Assembly: GCF_037975245.1 (NCBI RefSeq)
Contig: NC_092580.1
Location: 28,239,501-28,303,500, forward strand
From: Apostichopus japonicus
Lineage: Eukaryota > Echinodermata > Holothuroidea > Aspidochirotida > Stichopodidae
Length of the DNA: 64,000 nt
Direction of reading: 5' to 3'
Made by a program: the position numbers and the translations under genes. The notes below the pieces were generated by a model that saw nothing but the letters and a program-made list of their open reading frames with translations, did not search any database and had not been told where the DNA came from. Positions 1 through 9,796 of the stretch are shown here, piece after piece; position 1 is the stretch's first letter, and each line of letters opens with the position of its first letter.

Positions 1-195
1 TGAAGTGGAAGAAAAAGAACTAAGGAAATGCCTGTTTGGAATTGTGCAGTTTTCTTACTGTTTCATTGAGATTGAAATGTTTGTGGGTGTCAATTTTTAT
101 TGGGACAAAATATAATAAATAATAATAATTTGTTGTTTTTGATTCCTTGTGGGGGGGGGGGGGGGCAAAAGGAATCTATGCTATGGTGATGGCAC

Positions 196-420
196 GTGTG
201 TGTGGGTGTATGCATCTGTGTTTGTGTATGTGACACTTGCTTGTAAACACAGTAACTCCAAAAGTTAATGGTGGATTAATTTCATACTTGGTATGTGGAT
301 CCGGCTTATTTAGTACAAGAAGCCTGTTGTTTCCTGTGAAGTTCAGTGATCAAAGTCTGAAACCTTTTAAACATGATAACTCCAAAATTAATTCTTAATT
401 CACTTAATTCTTGAACAAAT
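196..420 (+). repeat. Interspersed repeat, 'cttgtaaacac' family, copy 1
   Basis: A GT-rich lead-in is followed by 'gtgacacttgcttgtaaaca', 'catacttggtatgtggat' and a second block ending 'aaacatgataactccaaa'. The same ordered words recur near 7445-7600 and 45395-45740 in this window, so this is a dispersed repeat. Each unit ends in 'aaacatgataac', which suggests an internally tandem repeat. The transposon class is not clear. Confidence 0.55.
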
Positions 421-1469
421 TTAACTCACTTGCTCAACATTAGTCAAATAGAACTACAGTTTTTTTGATTTTAAACAAATTGTGTTGCAAGGAATCACAA
501 AGCTAACTGGCTTTCTGGTTAACAATACAGGTTGGTAATGGAAAAACAAACAAGCATTGAAATTATAAAAAACAAAATCATATATATTTAGGTCAACTAC
601 CTAACATCAACATACAATGTCATTAACCTCCAACTTTAAGCAAAATTAGGACAAGGCAGTTATTAAACTTTCAGAATATTGGGCCAAAGTGGATGTTTTT
701 TGTTCATTTTCTAATTAGTTATGTATCCCACTCTGTTTAAAATTAACCTTCAATGTGCATGACTGGTTGCAAATCGTTGTGTGTCAAGCAGTAATCACGT
801 ATCTATGATTAATCATCAGCATACATACAGTACATGTTGCTTTAAGTGTGAATGTCACGCCTAAATATGCCTGTTTATTTTCTGATAATGGTGCAGGAAT
901 ATCAAACAAACCCCAAGTACAAATCCGTGTCCTATGGTTGCATTTTCTCAGAAGATGAGTTTAGTGTAGTATTGAGTTAAAAAGTTTGCGCTCTTAGTAT
1001 CGTAAACAGGTGGAAGGCACTTTGCTTGCATTAAAATTACATTAAATTTGTCATGGTGAAAAGTGATATTTAAAGTTCACATCCGGTCGATTTCATAGTA
1101 TAAGGTATGATGAATAATTATTGTCATTTTTCATTCAGTAGTCAGATTGGCAGGCAATATGTCTTAACTCTCCAAATTCACATCAAACATACATGCATTT
1201 GTGCTGCTGTTGATATTTGTAAATTTAGAGGTAGTAGTCAACACTGCTTGCTATTTTTCTTGATGTTTTTAGGAGATATGAGATTGATATAGTTACAGGC
1301 AGTCACCAGTCCGTCTGAAGTATAGTAAGGACAGGTATTGTAGACTTAACAATGGGCCATTCAGAATAGGTCAAAGTTGTTCCACGTTTGTTCATTGTAG
1401 TCTTGTGCTGCTACTTTGTAGTTTCAAGTAGTTTAAGTATATTACCATCGCAAATCATTTCTGAGTTTC

Positions 1470-1624
1470 TGCAACAAGTTGTTTGGGACTTGTGTATGGA
1501 TAAATTTGTGAGATTGAAACATTTAAAAGTTTACAAGACATCAAGTGTCATCTTTGAGAAGTAAATTTCTCATCCTTTTGCTTTGATGGGCAAGGTTTTG
1601 AGCTGTATTTTACAAATTTTCAAG
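1470..1624 (+). other. Candidate 5' UTR exon ending at a consensus splice donor
   Basis: The sequence CAAG|GTAAGTG places a near-perfect donor at 1625, the strongest donor-like site I noticed in the 4.6 kb upstream of the first coding exon. A transcript spliced from here to the acceptor at 4634 would have a 3,010-bp intron and no frame constraint, since the next exon opens with ATG. The exon's start cannot be seen and no TATA box or initiator is evident. RNA evidence would be needed, and chance donors of this quality do occur. Confidence 0.15.
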
Positions 1625-1882
1625 GTAAGTGGGAGATTTTGTTAAATATAGAAGCATGTAATAATCATTTTGGAATCTTGTCTACGTAACGATGTGTCCT
1701 GTTTCAGGTTGTTCATCTGCACTGGATCTCTTTGTGTCAGTTTGTTGCAGGGGCACGGCGATTTGTTTCAATTATTGGGAGGACATTTGCTTGGGTTCGG
1801 GCGCGTAGCAATTTCTTCCTCAAAATTGTAAAAGTTGTGACGTTTTTGGTGATATTTAGTAACAAATTGTGTCACAGTTAGA

Positions 1883-2154
1883 CAGGCGCGTAGTGAGGAA
1901 TTTGCCAAGGGAGGGGCAAAGCTTGTTGGCAAACTATCTAAGCGTAGCGCCACCATGAGTTGGCGCGAAGTGTAAAAGAAAATTTCGGCCGAAAATGCCT
2001 CCCAGATCGCTGGAAATGGCACTACCCCGGCCTTGTAAGTTGCATCTAAGCATTTTGTATTTTGAAATTACTAGCGATTTCATAAAAAATACAAAAAAAA
2101 GGTCAAGGGGGGGGCGGTCGTACCCTTCGCCCCTCCCTCTTGGCTAGGCGCCTG
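1883..2154. mobile_element. hAT-like MITE, 272 bp, with 8-bp target-site duplication
   Basis: The ends are short inverted repeats: CAGGCGCGTAG on the left and CTAGGCGCCTG on the right, whose reverse complement is CAGGCGCCTAG. The flanks are cagttaga (1875-1882) and cggttaga (2155-2162), an 8-bp direct repeat with one mismatch. An 8-bp duplication and termini starting CAG are hallmarks of the hAT superfamily. There is no transposase frame, so it is a non-autonomous element. The interior is GC-richer than its surroundings, with an 8-base G-run near the right end. An 84-codon minus-strand frame overlapping it is incidental. Confidence 0.75.
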
Positions 2155-2435
2155 CGGTTAGAAATCTCGTAGGAAACAGGCCAAATGGAAACCCAGTGAA
2201 CCCATATCGATGTGGATCATATGATTGTATGTAGGCTACTTACACTCATACACAAGAGATGTACAGACATTATGATAATAACCATGAATGACAACTTGCT
2301 ATACAGTCACAGATCACAGAAACGACCACAAAGTGTCATTTACCTCATGTAGCATGTGTTGAATGAAGCTTTAGCTGCCACCTTGTATGATTTGGATAAA
2401 TAATCTCACGCAATATTTTCTATTTATAGCCACAA

Positions 2436-2545
2436 AAAAAAAATATGCCACCAAATATTGGGGGGATATTAGATACTATACCCCCCACCTAAAACATTGG
2501 GGGGGACATGTCTCCCGTCCCCCCATGATCGCCACCATGGTTTTT
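2436..2545. repeat. G/C-run-rich repeat
   Basis: Alternating blocks of G and C runs ('ttggggggatatt', 'ataccccccacc', 'ttgggggggacatg', 'cgtccccccatg') can fold on one another and contrast with the AT-rich flanks. This pattern resembles ends of transposon-derived repeats common in invertebrate genomes. The borders are approximate and no target duplication was identified. Confidence 0.4.
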
Positions 2546-3320
2546 CGTATATATATCAGTCTTGAATCTCCAGCTAGTAGCCTGGATATTAGTAGAATAA
2601 ATTAAGATTTGTTATTATATGTACCTGTAATAATTATCCAAAAAGTAAATATTTGGATGTTCATCTCACACAAATAGTTTTGCTGAAAATGCATGTGTAT
2701 GAATTGCATCATTCATGTGTCTCCTGGACGGTGCACACAGACTACAAAGGAAGAGTAAGTGTGTGGTGACCCACAAGTGGATTAATATGGACGGTTGGGG
2801 GGAGGGGGGGTGTGTGTGTGTAATGGTGAGGATGGTGTACAGTTCTAAAATATTGTCTATTGTAAGCAAGATAGATCAGAATACATGTCAGACACCACAA
2901 ATAGGTGTCATCATTGATCATTTGTAGAAACAATTCTACAAACTAGTAAGTTTTGACTTTTGGAATAACACTTAAAATCAAGCATTCTGTACCTGAGACA
3001 TTACCCAGCTGTAATTAACATGGTGTCACATATGGCAAAGTAATTTTTAAAGGTTTGTTGACTTTTTTTAAACTTTAATTGCTACAGTTTAATTGCATGG
3101 TTACAAAAGTACAACCATAGATTTGCAGAACTTTGAAACATTTTAAACTTTCTAAGATAAGCGGAACTTTACAGTTCAACTGCACTATAATTAGTAAAAA
3201 AAAAAAAAACTTATGCTCATAGGGAAGAATGTAGTGCTCACATTTTAGTAGTAGAAACATCGAACTTGATGAATTTTATTTCTCCTAAACATGCTTCAAA
3301 TTACTACAGTTCTCTCATCA

Positions 3321-3576
3321 CAAAATCTCTATTTTCATCCGTGCGTAGCAAATTTGACCATTTCGAATAGCAATTAATTTATGATGCAATACTGGATAAA
3401 TTATTCCCTGTATTCTGACCCCCTTCTCACCAATCACCATCGCTCGTCTCAAAATCTCTATTTTCATCCGTGCGTAGCAAATTTGACCATTTCGAATAGC
3501 AATTAATTTATAATGCAATACTGGATAAATTATTCCCTGTATTCTGACCACCTTCTCACCAATCACGTCGCTCGTT
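3321..3576. repeat. Tandem duplication, two units of about 129 bp
   Basis: Unit 1 (3321-3449) and unit 2 (3450-3576) both run from 'caaaatctctattttcatcc' to 'caccaatcac..tcgctcgt'. They differ at only a few positions: atgatg/ataatg, acccc/accac and a 2-base length change near the end. Such high identity suggests a recent duplication. It abuts the CpG-richer block that follows. An 87-codon minus-strand frame spanning both units merely reflects the duplication. Confidence 0.9.
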
Positions 3577-3795
3577 TTCACGCCCCGTCATCTGCCTCTG
3601 AACGGCTGCGGTCGTTTACTCCGGAATATTAACCTATTATCCCTAATCTGCTTATTGATAATCAATTAGCCCCTCTGCTATCTTCTGGTATTTTTGCCAT
3701 CGGCAACGATTCGAATTAGCGAAGATAGACGTCTGCGAACCTTTCATCGCCCTGCCGTATTCCGTAGGTGCCTTCGTCCTCGTCAGATAGTCATT
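3545..3795. promoter_or_regulatory. CpG-richer block upstream of exon 1 (candidate regulatory region)
   Basis: About 20 CpG dinucleotides occur in roughly 250 bp, counted by eye, against sparse CpGs in the neighbouring kilobases. The block lies about 0.85-1.1 kb upstream of the first coding exon. No TATA box or defined factor site was recognised. It might be a promoter or enhancer, or GC-rich repeat debris linked to the adjacent tandem duplication. Confidence 0.25.
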
Positions 3796-4634
3796 ATACC
3801 GAGGCTATGTTCACAGATTAATAATTTGCTTTGGGAGAGAGTGTCCTTGTCAGGAGCTCGGCTAAATATTTAATGAAAGGTTGGGAAGGAGAATATCATG
3901 CTGTATTTCATGATTTAATCATGGATTTATCATGGGTTTTACCAATGACTGGTGTTGGTATAAATTGGAACAGGTATTTTTTGGAAAATTTAAATATTCA
4001 TATTATTAATAGACTGCTTTTTCTCGACACAACTTCGCTGCCAAAAAAAAAGCGTAAAGAGAATGATGGAACAGAAAAGAGAGAACTTTGTTGTCAAGAA
4101 AGTTCTGTACAGATTATTCTATTTGTATGCATTGTGCATCCTATGAAACAAATTGACCCAAAAAAATTTGAAGAATAAATGAACCAGATGAGACCAACAA
4201 TTAACAAAACAAAGATAAGCTTCAACGAGGCTAAAGAAGAAACAAATTCCTGGTGTGAAAGTATCTTTATTTCAAATTTAATTTATAATCATTGTTTTGC
4301 TATTAATGTTGAGTAATTTATATATTTGGTGTTACAGTAGTTTTTTTTTCAGATTATGTTTAGTTTATGTTTTACTGTATGTCGTGTATTTCAGGGAAAA
4401 GTTATATTGCAACTTATACAATGACGTGTATGAGTTTTGTACAAATGTGCATTACGGTCAAATTTCAAAATACTAAAAGGTGTTGTGTACGAATTCTGTA
4501 AATACTTTACATGTTAACAGTTGTGTAGCATTTTGTCTCTTGAAAGAAGTTTGTGTTATGTAAATGCCAGGTATGATATACCTTGTATTTGGTGAGGGTT
4601 TTACGTAACCATTTGTCACTTTTTTTCATTTCAG

Positions 4635-4700
4635 ATGAGCGAGGGCAAGAGAGCTCAAGTCATCCTCCTGGACAAAAAGAAGGTGGAATTGACGATAGGA
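4635..4700 (+). CDS. FRMD4: FRMD4-like FERM scaffold protein, coding exon 1 (residues 1-22)
   Basis: The exon reads MSEGKRAQV-ILLDKKKVEL-TIG. It matches the FRMD4A/FRMD4B N-terminus, where an M-T-E-G-x-x-C-Q-V stretch is followed by a hydrophobic-L-L-D-x-x-K-L-E-L strand, the first beta strand of the ubiquitin-like F1 lobe. The acceptor is a good pyrimidine tract ending tttcag at 4634, and the donor is GTAAGT at 4701. The exon is 66 bases and ends in phase 0. ATG is its first codon. Either this is the true start with a wholly non-coding upstream exon, or an upstream exon adds residues in frame, as some vertebrate isoforms do. FRMD4 proteins are cortical scaffolds that link cytohesin ARF-GEFs to the Par polarity complex. 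Confidence 0.85.
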
Positions 4701-4837
4701 GTAAGTCATACACTCATCCGATTTATTTGATTTGTTTCAGTGGATATCGCTTTGGACAATAAAATCTTCAAACAAGGCAGGCTTTTGACTGGTCTATGGG
4801 CTAACTTGAATTTTTTATTGTGTTGAGTATATTTATT

Positions 4838-5002
4838 TGCTCAATTCCTCACTTACCTGTCTCCACACAGCAACTGCACCACAGCTATACAGTGTCTAGA
4901 ATGTTCTGGTGACCTTTGACACTGACTTCCCCTGTTGACCAACTGGTCACGTCTGGTCATCCTACCTCCTCATTCTACCACCCAAAAGTTGTGTCTAGTT
5001 GT
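4838..5002 (+). mobile_element. 'TTACCTGTCTCC' MITE family, copy a (left-end fragment)
   Basis: The terminus 'ctcacttacctgtctcc' is followed by 'gtgtctagaatg', 'ctggtgaccttt' and, further in, 'ctcattctaccaccca'. The same words occur in the same order in the complete palindromic copy at 25133-25403 and in other copies. No right terminus was found, so this is a truncated copy or one whose right half has diverged. Confidence 0.6.
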
Positions 5003-5138
5003 GAATTAATGGAATGTAGGATAGGGGCTTTAATATGATATTAGGCTCAACAGTTAAATAGCAGTAATAACTTCTGATGAGTCAAAGCTTTAAGAGGTTA
5101 CACAGGTCTCCTGCAAAGTTGTGGTACCTGGTGCAGTC

Positions 5139-5168
5139 TGTGTGTTTGTGTGTGTGTGTGTGTGTGTA
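5139..5168. repeat. (TG)n microsatellite
   Basis: Alternating TG dinucleotides with one or two interruptions. Confidence 0.9.
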
Positions 5169-6224
5169 TTGAATAGTTAAACAGGCTTTCCCTTATGTAA
5201 AACATTAATACAGTGAACTTATGATATAGTTTCATCATTTCAAGCAAATTTGCTGGTAAGAGAAGCTACACAGTTACAAAATGTAACTGGCTTTCAATGA
5301 AGCTTCCGCTCTGCTGTTAGTCAAGGCTCTGCTGTTGTTATCCATTATAATGGTGTACTCCTTGAAATCAGCAGTATATTTATCTGAAAGCATTCTACGT
5401 ATAGATCACTGAATTTTCTGTGCCTGATCTGAAAAACAAGTTCTGCTGGGAAAGAGGTGACCTAATCCAGTGGCATTGTGTACACAGGACCGTTCTAAAG
5501 TTGGGTTTGATTGGCTTGGCTGGTTTATAACGAAAGGTGTCTGCAACCTGCTGTATATATACATCTAGTAGTTTCTGTTTGCAATGGGGTAAACCCTCCA
5601 GGAAGGGGTACAAACTGAAAATAGAAATAGCGAGCTGGTCGCAGGTCACTTGATTCGAACAAATGCAGTCTCTGTTTAAGTAAGGTGTTGTTTTCTGTCC
5701 TGTCAACTGGATTTATAGGCGATCATTCAGTAGAAAACCCTGTAGAACGAAAATTGTATAATTGCTGAATTCAGTTAGCACTGGGTAAAAGGCATGTTAA
5801 ATGACTGGAAAAAAAAGCATGTATTACTGACACATGTAGAAGCAGTCCAGACTTGGGTGTAAAGGACACTCAGTTCTACAATACTTTCTTAATACAATCC
5901 CGCTACAATATCCATGAAAATTAAGTTATATATTTACTATTATATGTACAGAGTTTTACAGGAGTACCTTATTGGCTTATTAAGTATTTAAAATACTGTA
6001 CATATGTACAGTTACAAGGGTTGGGATGTTGCGAATGTACCATGACACTTTGTTCTTTTATTTCTTTTATTGACAGTGGTAAAACATGCAAATATAAAAA
6101 AAAATTAGGCCATCGTTTTATAGTAGAATGCCAAAGTAAGGACCAGGGACCCTGCCTTTAGACATATACTGTATGTTGAATTTATGAGGAGGCGTGTAAG
6201 TTCTTCTCTCGTGAAATTTGGAAT

Positions 6225-6240
6225 ACATATATTATATATA

Positions 6241-6280
<40 letters not shown>

Positions 6281-6320
6281 ATCGTAAAAATATATATATA
6301 TAAAAATATATATGAAAATC

Positions 6321-6357
<37 letters not shown>
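6225..6357. repeat. (TA)n microsatellite with duplicated interruption
   Basis: A long TA-dinucleotide tract is interrupted twice by 'tatgaaaatcgta', which suggests internal duplication by slippage or unequal exchange. No SINE body is recognisable next to it. Confidence 0.9.
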
Positions 6358-6358
<1 letters not shown>

Positions 6359-7237
6359 TGGACTCTAATGCTTAACTAGACTAGAAGAACTTTTTTGTTA
6401 GCTAAGAAATGAAAGTCTCATCCCAGTTCCCATCTTACTGTAAACATCCCTCCACCTCTTGCTATTTCTCTCTCTCATCCTGTGGTGCTATCAATATACT
6501 CGGAACTGTGATCCTGGTACATCCAGAAATGGTCATGTTACAGGAGGCTATGTTGGAATGGTGGTGAACCTGCCGGCTAACTTTTACGTGATATTTGCCT
6601 GACATTTGATTTTAATAAGCACCTCCAGGAGGCCAAGGATAAGAGATCATAATAACATGATGTTGATTAACATCACTTTGATAAGTTTGATGAAAAATCC
6701 CTTATGATAATAACCGTTCACTTGCAATACAATACATCTGATAAACATTGCTTCCAGAGTGCTCTATATGCTAAGGAAAAAAAAACCTTAAGAAACAAAA
6801 CAAAATCTAGAAGGCAGTAGGTATAGAGACCAGGATTATGATCAAGTTAATCCTTATAGCTGTATGGAAGGATAAGGAATCTTTGAATAGGTTTTGAAAG
6901 TTAAGTAGGTTAGACTTTGTTGGAAAATATACCAGGTGGTGAGTTTCTGAAAAAAGGAATCTTACAGTAGTATCACGATAGAAGTATTATACTGTAACCT
7001 GAACACTTGGTATGGTATCACACACAGTCTACTTGTGCGTGTGTATGTGGGATGTATAGTAATTGATACAACATTATGGAAACTTAAAGGGATATAAAGA
7101 AAGTCTTAACTGATTAAATTAACTGATCTACCTGTAAGGCTACAGTATATAGACATGATAATTGGCTGCTGCAGCAGTTGATCCATTTTATGGCATTACT
7201 TATATTTTAACTCTTCTGCTTAAATGTCGGGCGGATT

Positions 7238-7400
7238 TCTTACCTGTCTCCAAATCTACATATGCACTTCCACTATCTACCTTAGAAACTACATGACTGG
7301 AACGTTTTAGCACTGCACCCCCGGCTTCTGGGGCAATTCTCACTTTCCCGTCCATTCGAAGACTTTTCATCAAGAATTTTGTTCACAAATTTGGTTGTAC
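7238..7400 (+). mobile_element. 'TTACCTGTCTCC' MITE family, copy b (subtype with 'ggaacgttttagcactgc')
   Basis: Begins tcttacctgtctcc and continues through 'gcacttcc.ctatctacc' and 'ggaacgttttagcactgc', which align with the left half of the complete copy at 19808-20133. The right terminus is absent. Confidence 0.55.
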
Positions 7401-7444
7401 GGAATAACAGGGTCATTTTTTGTTCCGATGCTTTGTATCCATCA

Positions 7445-7600
7445 GAACCTATGTAGTCAAGTTGGTGTACGTGTGCGTTGTTGTAGGTGTGTGTATGTTA
7501 TCCTAGCTTGTAAACACGGTATCTCAAGAAGGAAACATGTGATTGATGTCATACAGTACTTGGTACAGTAGATACGTTGGTCATGGTCAGTAGATGATCC
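7445..7600 (+). repeat. Interspersed repeat, 'cttgtaaacac' family, copy 2
   Basis: GT-rich lead-in, then 'agcttgtaaacacggtatct' and 'catacagtacttggta', parallel to the copies at 196-420 and 45395-45740. Confidence 0.5.
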
Positions 7601-7649
7601 CTATTGTTATTGGTGGGGTTTATAGCTCACCACACTATGAATATGTGTG

Positions 7650-8182
7650 GGCATCGGAACCACTAAACATTTTCGTTTTCTAGGCCCAATTTTTTGGGGA
7701 AAGGCCAAACTTGTAAAATTGCAATAATTCCACAACTTTAAATGGATTGTATCCAAACTTGGAATAAATTTGTTGGTTAATAGCTGGTACATCCTGTACT
7801 GTAGGCCTAAATTTTTTGAGACCATCTGGGATATTTCGTGCACATTTTTGGGCCAGGTGGGCCCAAATTTGATTTCCACCTCAAATGCATTTCGAGACCC
7901 AAATTTGTGGGTTCAATGTTTTGGGGGCAAGTATATTTTTGAGTCAGTTTTGCTTGGGCCGAATATTTCTGGGACCATTAATGTGCAAAATTTTCTTATA
8001 CTCTGTCATTAAATAGACTTTGTCAACATGATAACTGATTCCTGGTACCTTCCTTTATATGTTGCCACATTATAGATGATCCTCTTCATTTTGGTGTGCA
8101 GAAGTTCATGAATATTTCCATGTATGGCTTACTACACTATGGTACCTTTAGACATCGGAACCACTAAACGTTTCGTTTTCTG
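7650..8182. repeat. ~530-bp segment bounded by direct copies of 'catcggaaccactaaac'
   Basis: The phrase 'catcggaaccactaaac' followed by 'tttcgttttct' occurs at about 7652-7682 and again at about 8152-8181, with flanking words 'ctcaccacactatg' and 'cttactacactatg' also shared. The interior repeats words such as 'gggccaggtgggccc' and 'aattttttg'. This could be a composite of two copies of one repeat. The shared ends are too short for an LTR, and no coding domain is present. Confidence 0.4.
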
Positions 8183-8995
8183 GTTGAAGACATCTTTTAT
8201 AGTACCATTCCGTCTACAGATCTATTTGGTAAGAAGATAGAAAAAACATTTTTCTTTTAGAGTAAATTTCCCAATCCCCTTTCATTTGCAACATATATTT
8301 ATTTCAGTCCAACATTCAAATGCTAAGTATTTGCCGGAGGGCCCACACATGGGTATCAGGAATACAAGCATTTAATTGTTTACACAGCTCTCTCTGTCTC
8401 TCAGCAAAAATATGTGAGAAGCTGTTTTCTCTCAGTTATTGATCCTGTCAAAATGGATTTTCAATTTAGTTTATCTGAAAAAAAAAATGTTGAAGGCTAT
8501 ATGAACTCAAAATGGAGAGGTGATATATACATGCATACAACAGGAAGGTCTGTAGACCATTTCTGTATTTTGGCAAGAGAAAGCTTTACCATGACTAATA
8601 CCTGCCTCACCAAAAATATTTCATGATGATTTGTTTTTCAATATAAATATGTGAACGTTTCTTAAAATCATCTGAATTTCTTCCAAAAAGAAATAGATTA
8701 GACAAATCCATGGATCCATCAGTTTATCTAATAACCAATCAAGCTATCAATCAATCAATCCATTAATTTTAAAACTGATGTAAACTATTGTAATTCTTTT
8801 TGGTGCAGCTTGTTAAGAGCTTTTGTAGTTTAAATTTCGATCACATTTGTAAAGCTATTGAATGTTAAATTTCCATAGTTACTATGTATCTAGCTCATTA
8901 GCTTGACTGTGGTAATCAAATTTTATTCAAATATCAAAGAGAAAGCCAGTTTGAAATTGTCCAACTTGTGTGTGGAAAGATTGTGTAGGCGATGA

Positions 8996-9796
8996 AGTAT
9001 TAATGGTGGAATGAAATGAATTTGTTACTGGACACTTTACGTTGACATTTGGTGGAAAAAATTTAGGACGGTGTCTTAATTTAATTAATCGCAGTCTTCT
9101 GAGTAAATACTAAATAGTCTGTAGATTTGATAAGATGATGCAAAGTTTGCAAGTATTTTTGTGTGGAATCAAATGAATTTGTTACTCGACACTTAATGTG
9201 GACATTTGAACGTCGACATTTGGAGTTTAATTAATTGCAGTCTTCTGGGTAAATAGTCTGAAGACTTGATAAAAATACAAACCAAGTGATGTAAAGTTTG
9301 CAAAGTATTTTTTGCTGGAATCAAATGAATTTGTTACTTGACACTTAACTTGACATTTAGTGGGAAAATGAAGGATGTTTGTCGTAGTTTAGTTAATTGC
9401 AATCTTCTGGGTAAATACTCTGTAGATTTTGATAGAATTGTAAACCAAATGAAGCAAAGTTTGCAAGTATTAGGGGTGGAATCAAATGACTCTGTTAGTT
9501 GACACTGAAAGTTGACATTTGGTGGAATAAACTAGGACGGTGTCTTAGTTTAATTAATCCCAGTCTTCTGGTTAAATACTCTGTAGATTTGATAAAATTA
9601 CAATCCAAATGATGCAAAGTTTGCAAGTATTAGTGTTGGAATCAAATGACTCTGTTAGTTGACACTGAAAGTTGACATTTGGTGGAATAATCTAGGACAG
9701 TGTCTTAGTTTAATTAATCCCAGTCTTCTGGGTAAATACTCTGTAGATTTGATAAAATTACAAACCAAACCAAACCAAAAAATTTGCAAACAGCTG
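8996..9796. repeat. Five-unit tandem satellite, unit about 152-161 bp
   Basis: The anchor 'ggaatcaaatga' (first unit 'ggaatgaaatga') falls at 9008, 9165, 9317, 9478 and 9638, giving spacings of 157, 152, 161 and 160. Each unit contains 'gttgacatttggtgg', 'taattaat..cagtcttctg' and 'gatgcaaagtttgcaagtat'. Units 4 and 5 are nearly identical while units 1-3 are more diverged, which fits recent duplication of the distal unit. Short open frames here are incidental. Confidence 0.9.

Larger units (their letters stand above)
1..4634 (+). other. Sequence upstream of the first coding exon (5' flank or 5' UTR intron)
   Basis: No protein-coding exon was recognised here. Because the first coding exon begins with ATG immediately after a splice acceptor, at least the 3' part of this region must be intron, with the 5' UTR exon and promoter further upstream or hidden inside it. 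It contains a 15-base G-run (151-165), a diverged repeat around 196-420, a hAT-like MITE, a G/C-run-rich repeat near 2436-2545, a 129-bp tandem duplication and a CpG-richer block. Short open frames, such as the 115-codon one at 3831-4178, have no recognisable domain. Confidence 0.6.

Noticed and set aside
2526-2605. Perfect Kozak context gccaccATGG
   Set aside because: The frame ends after 22 codons, lies in a G/C-run repeat and has no splice or domain support.
3831-4178. 115-codon open frame containing PKKKRK
   Set aside because: It resembles a nuclear signal only by lysine-rich chance from an A-run; there is no domain or promoter evidence and it precedes the FRMD4 exon in intron-like sequence.
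7650-8182. Solo LTR or short retrotransposon
   Set aside because: The repeated borders are only about 30 bp, with no primer-binding site, polypurine tract or target duplication.
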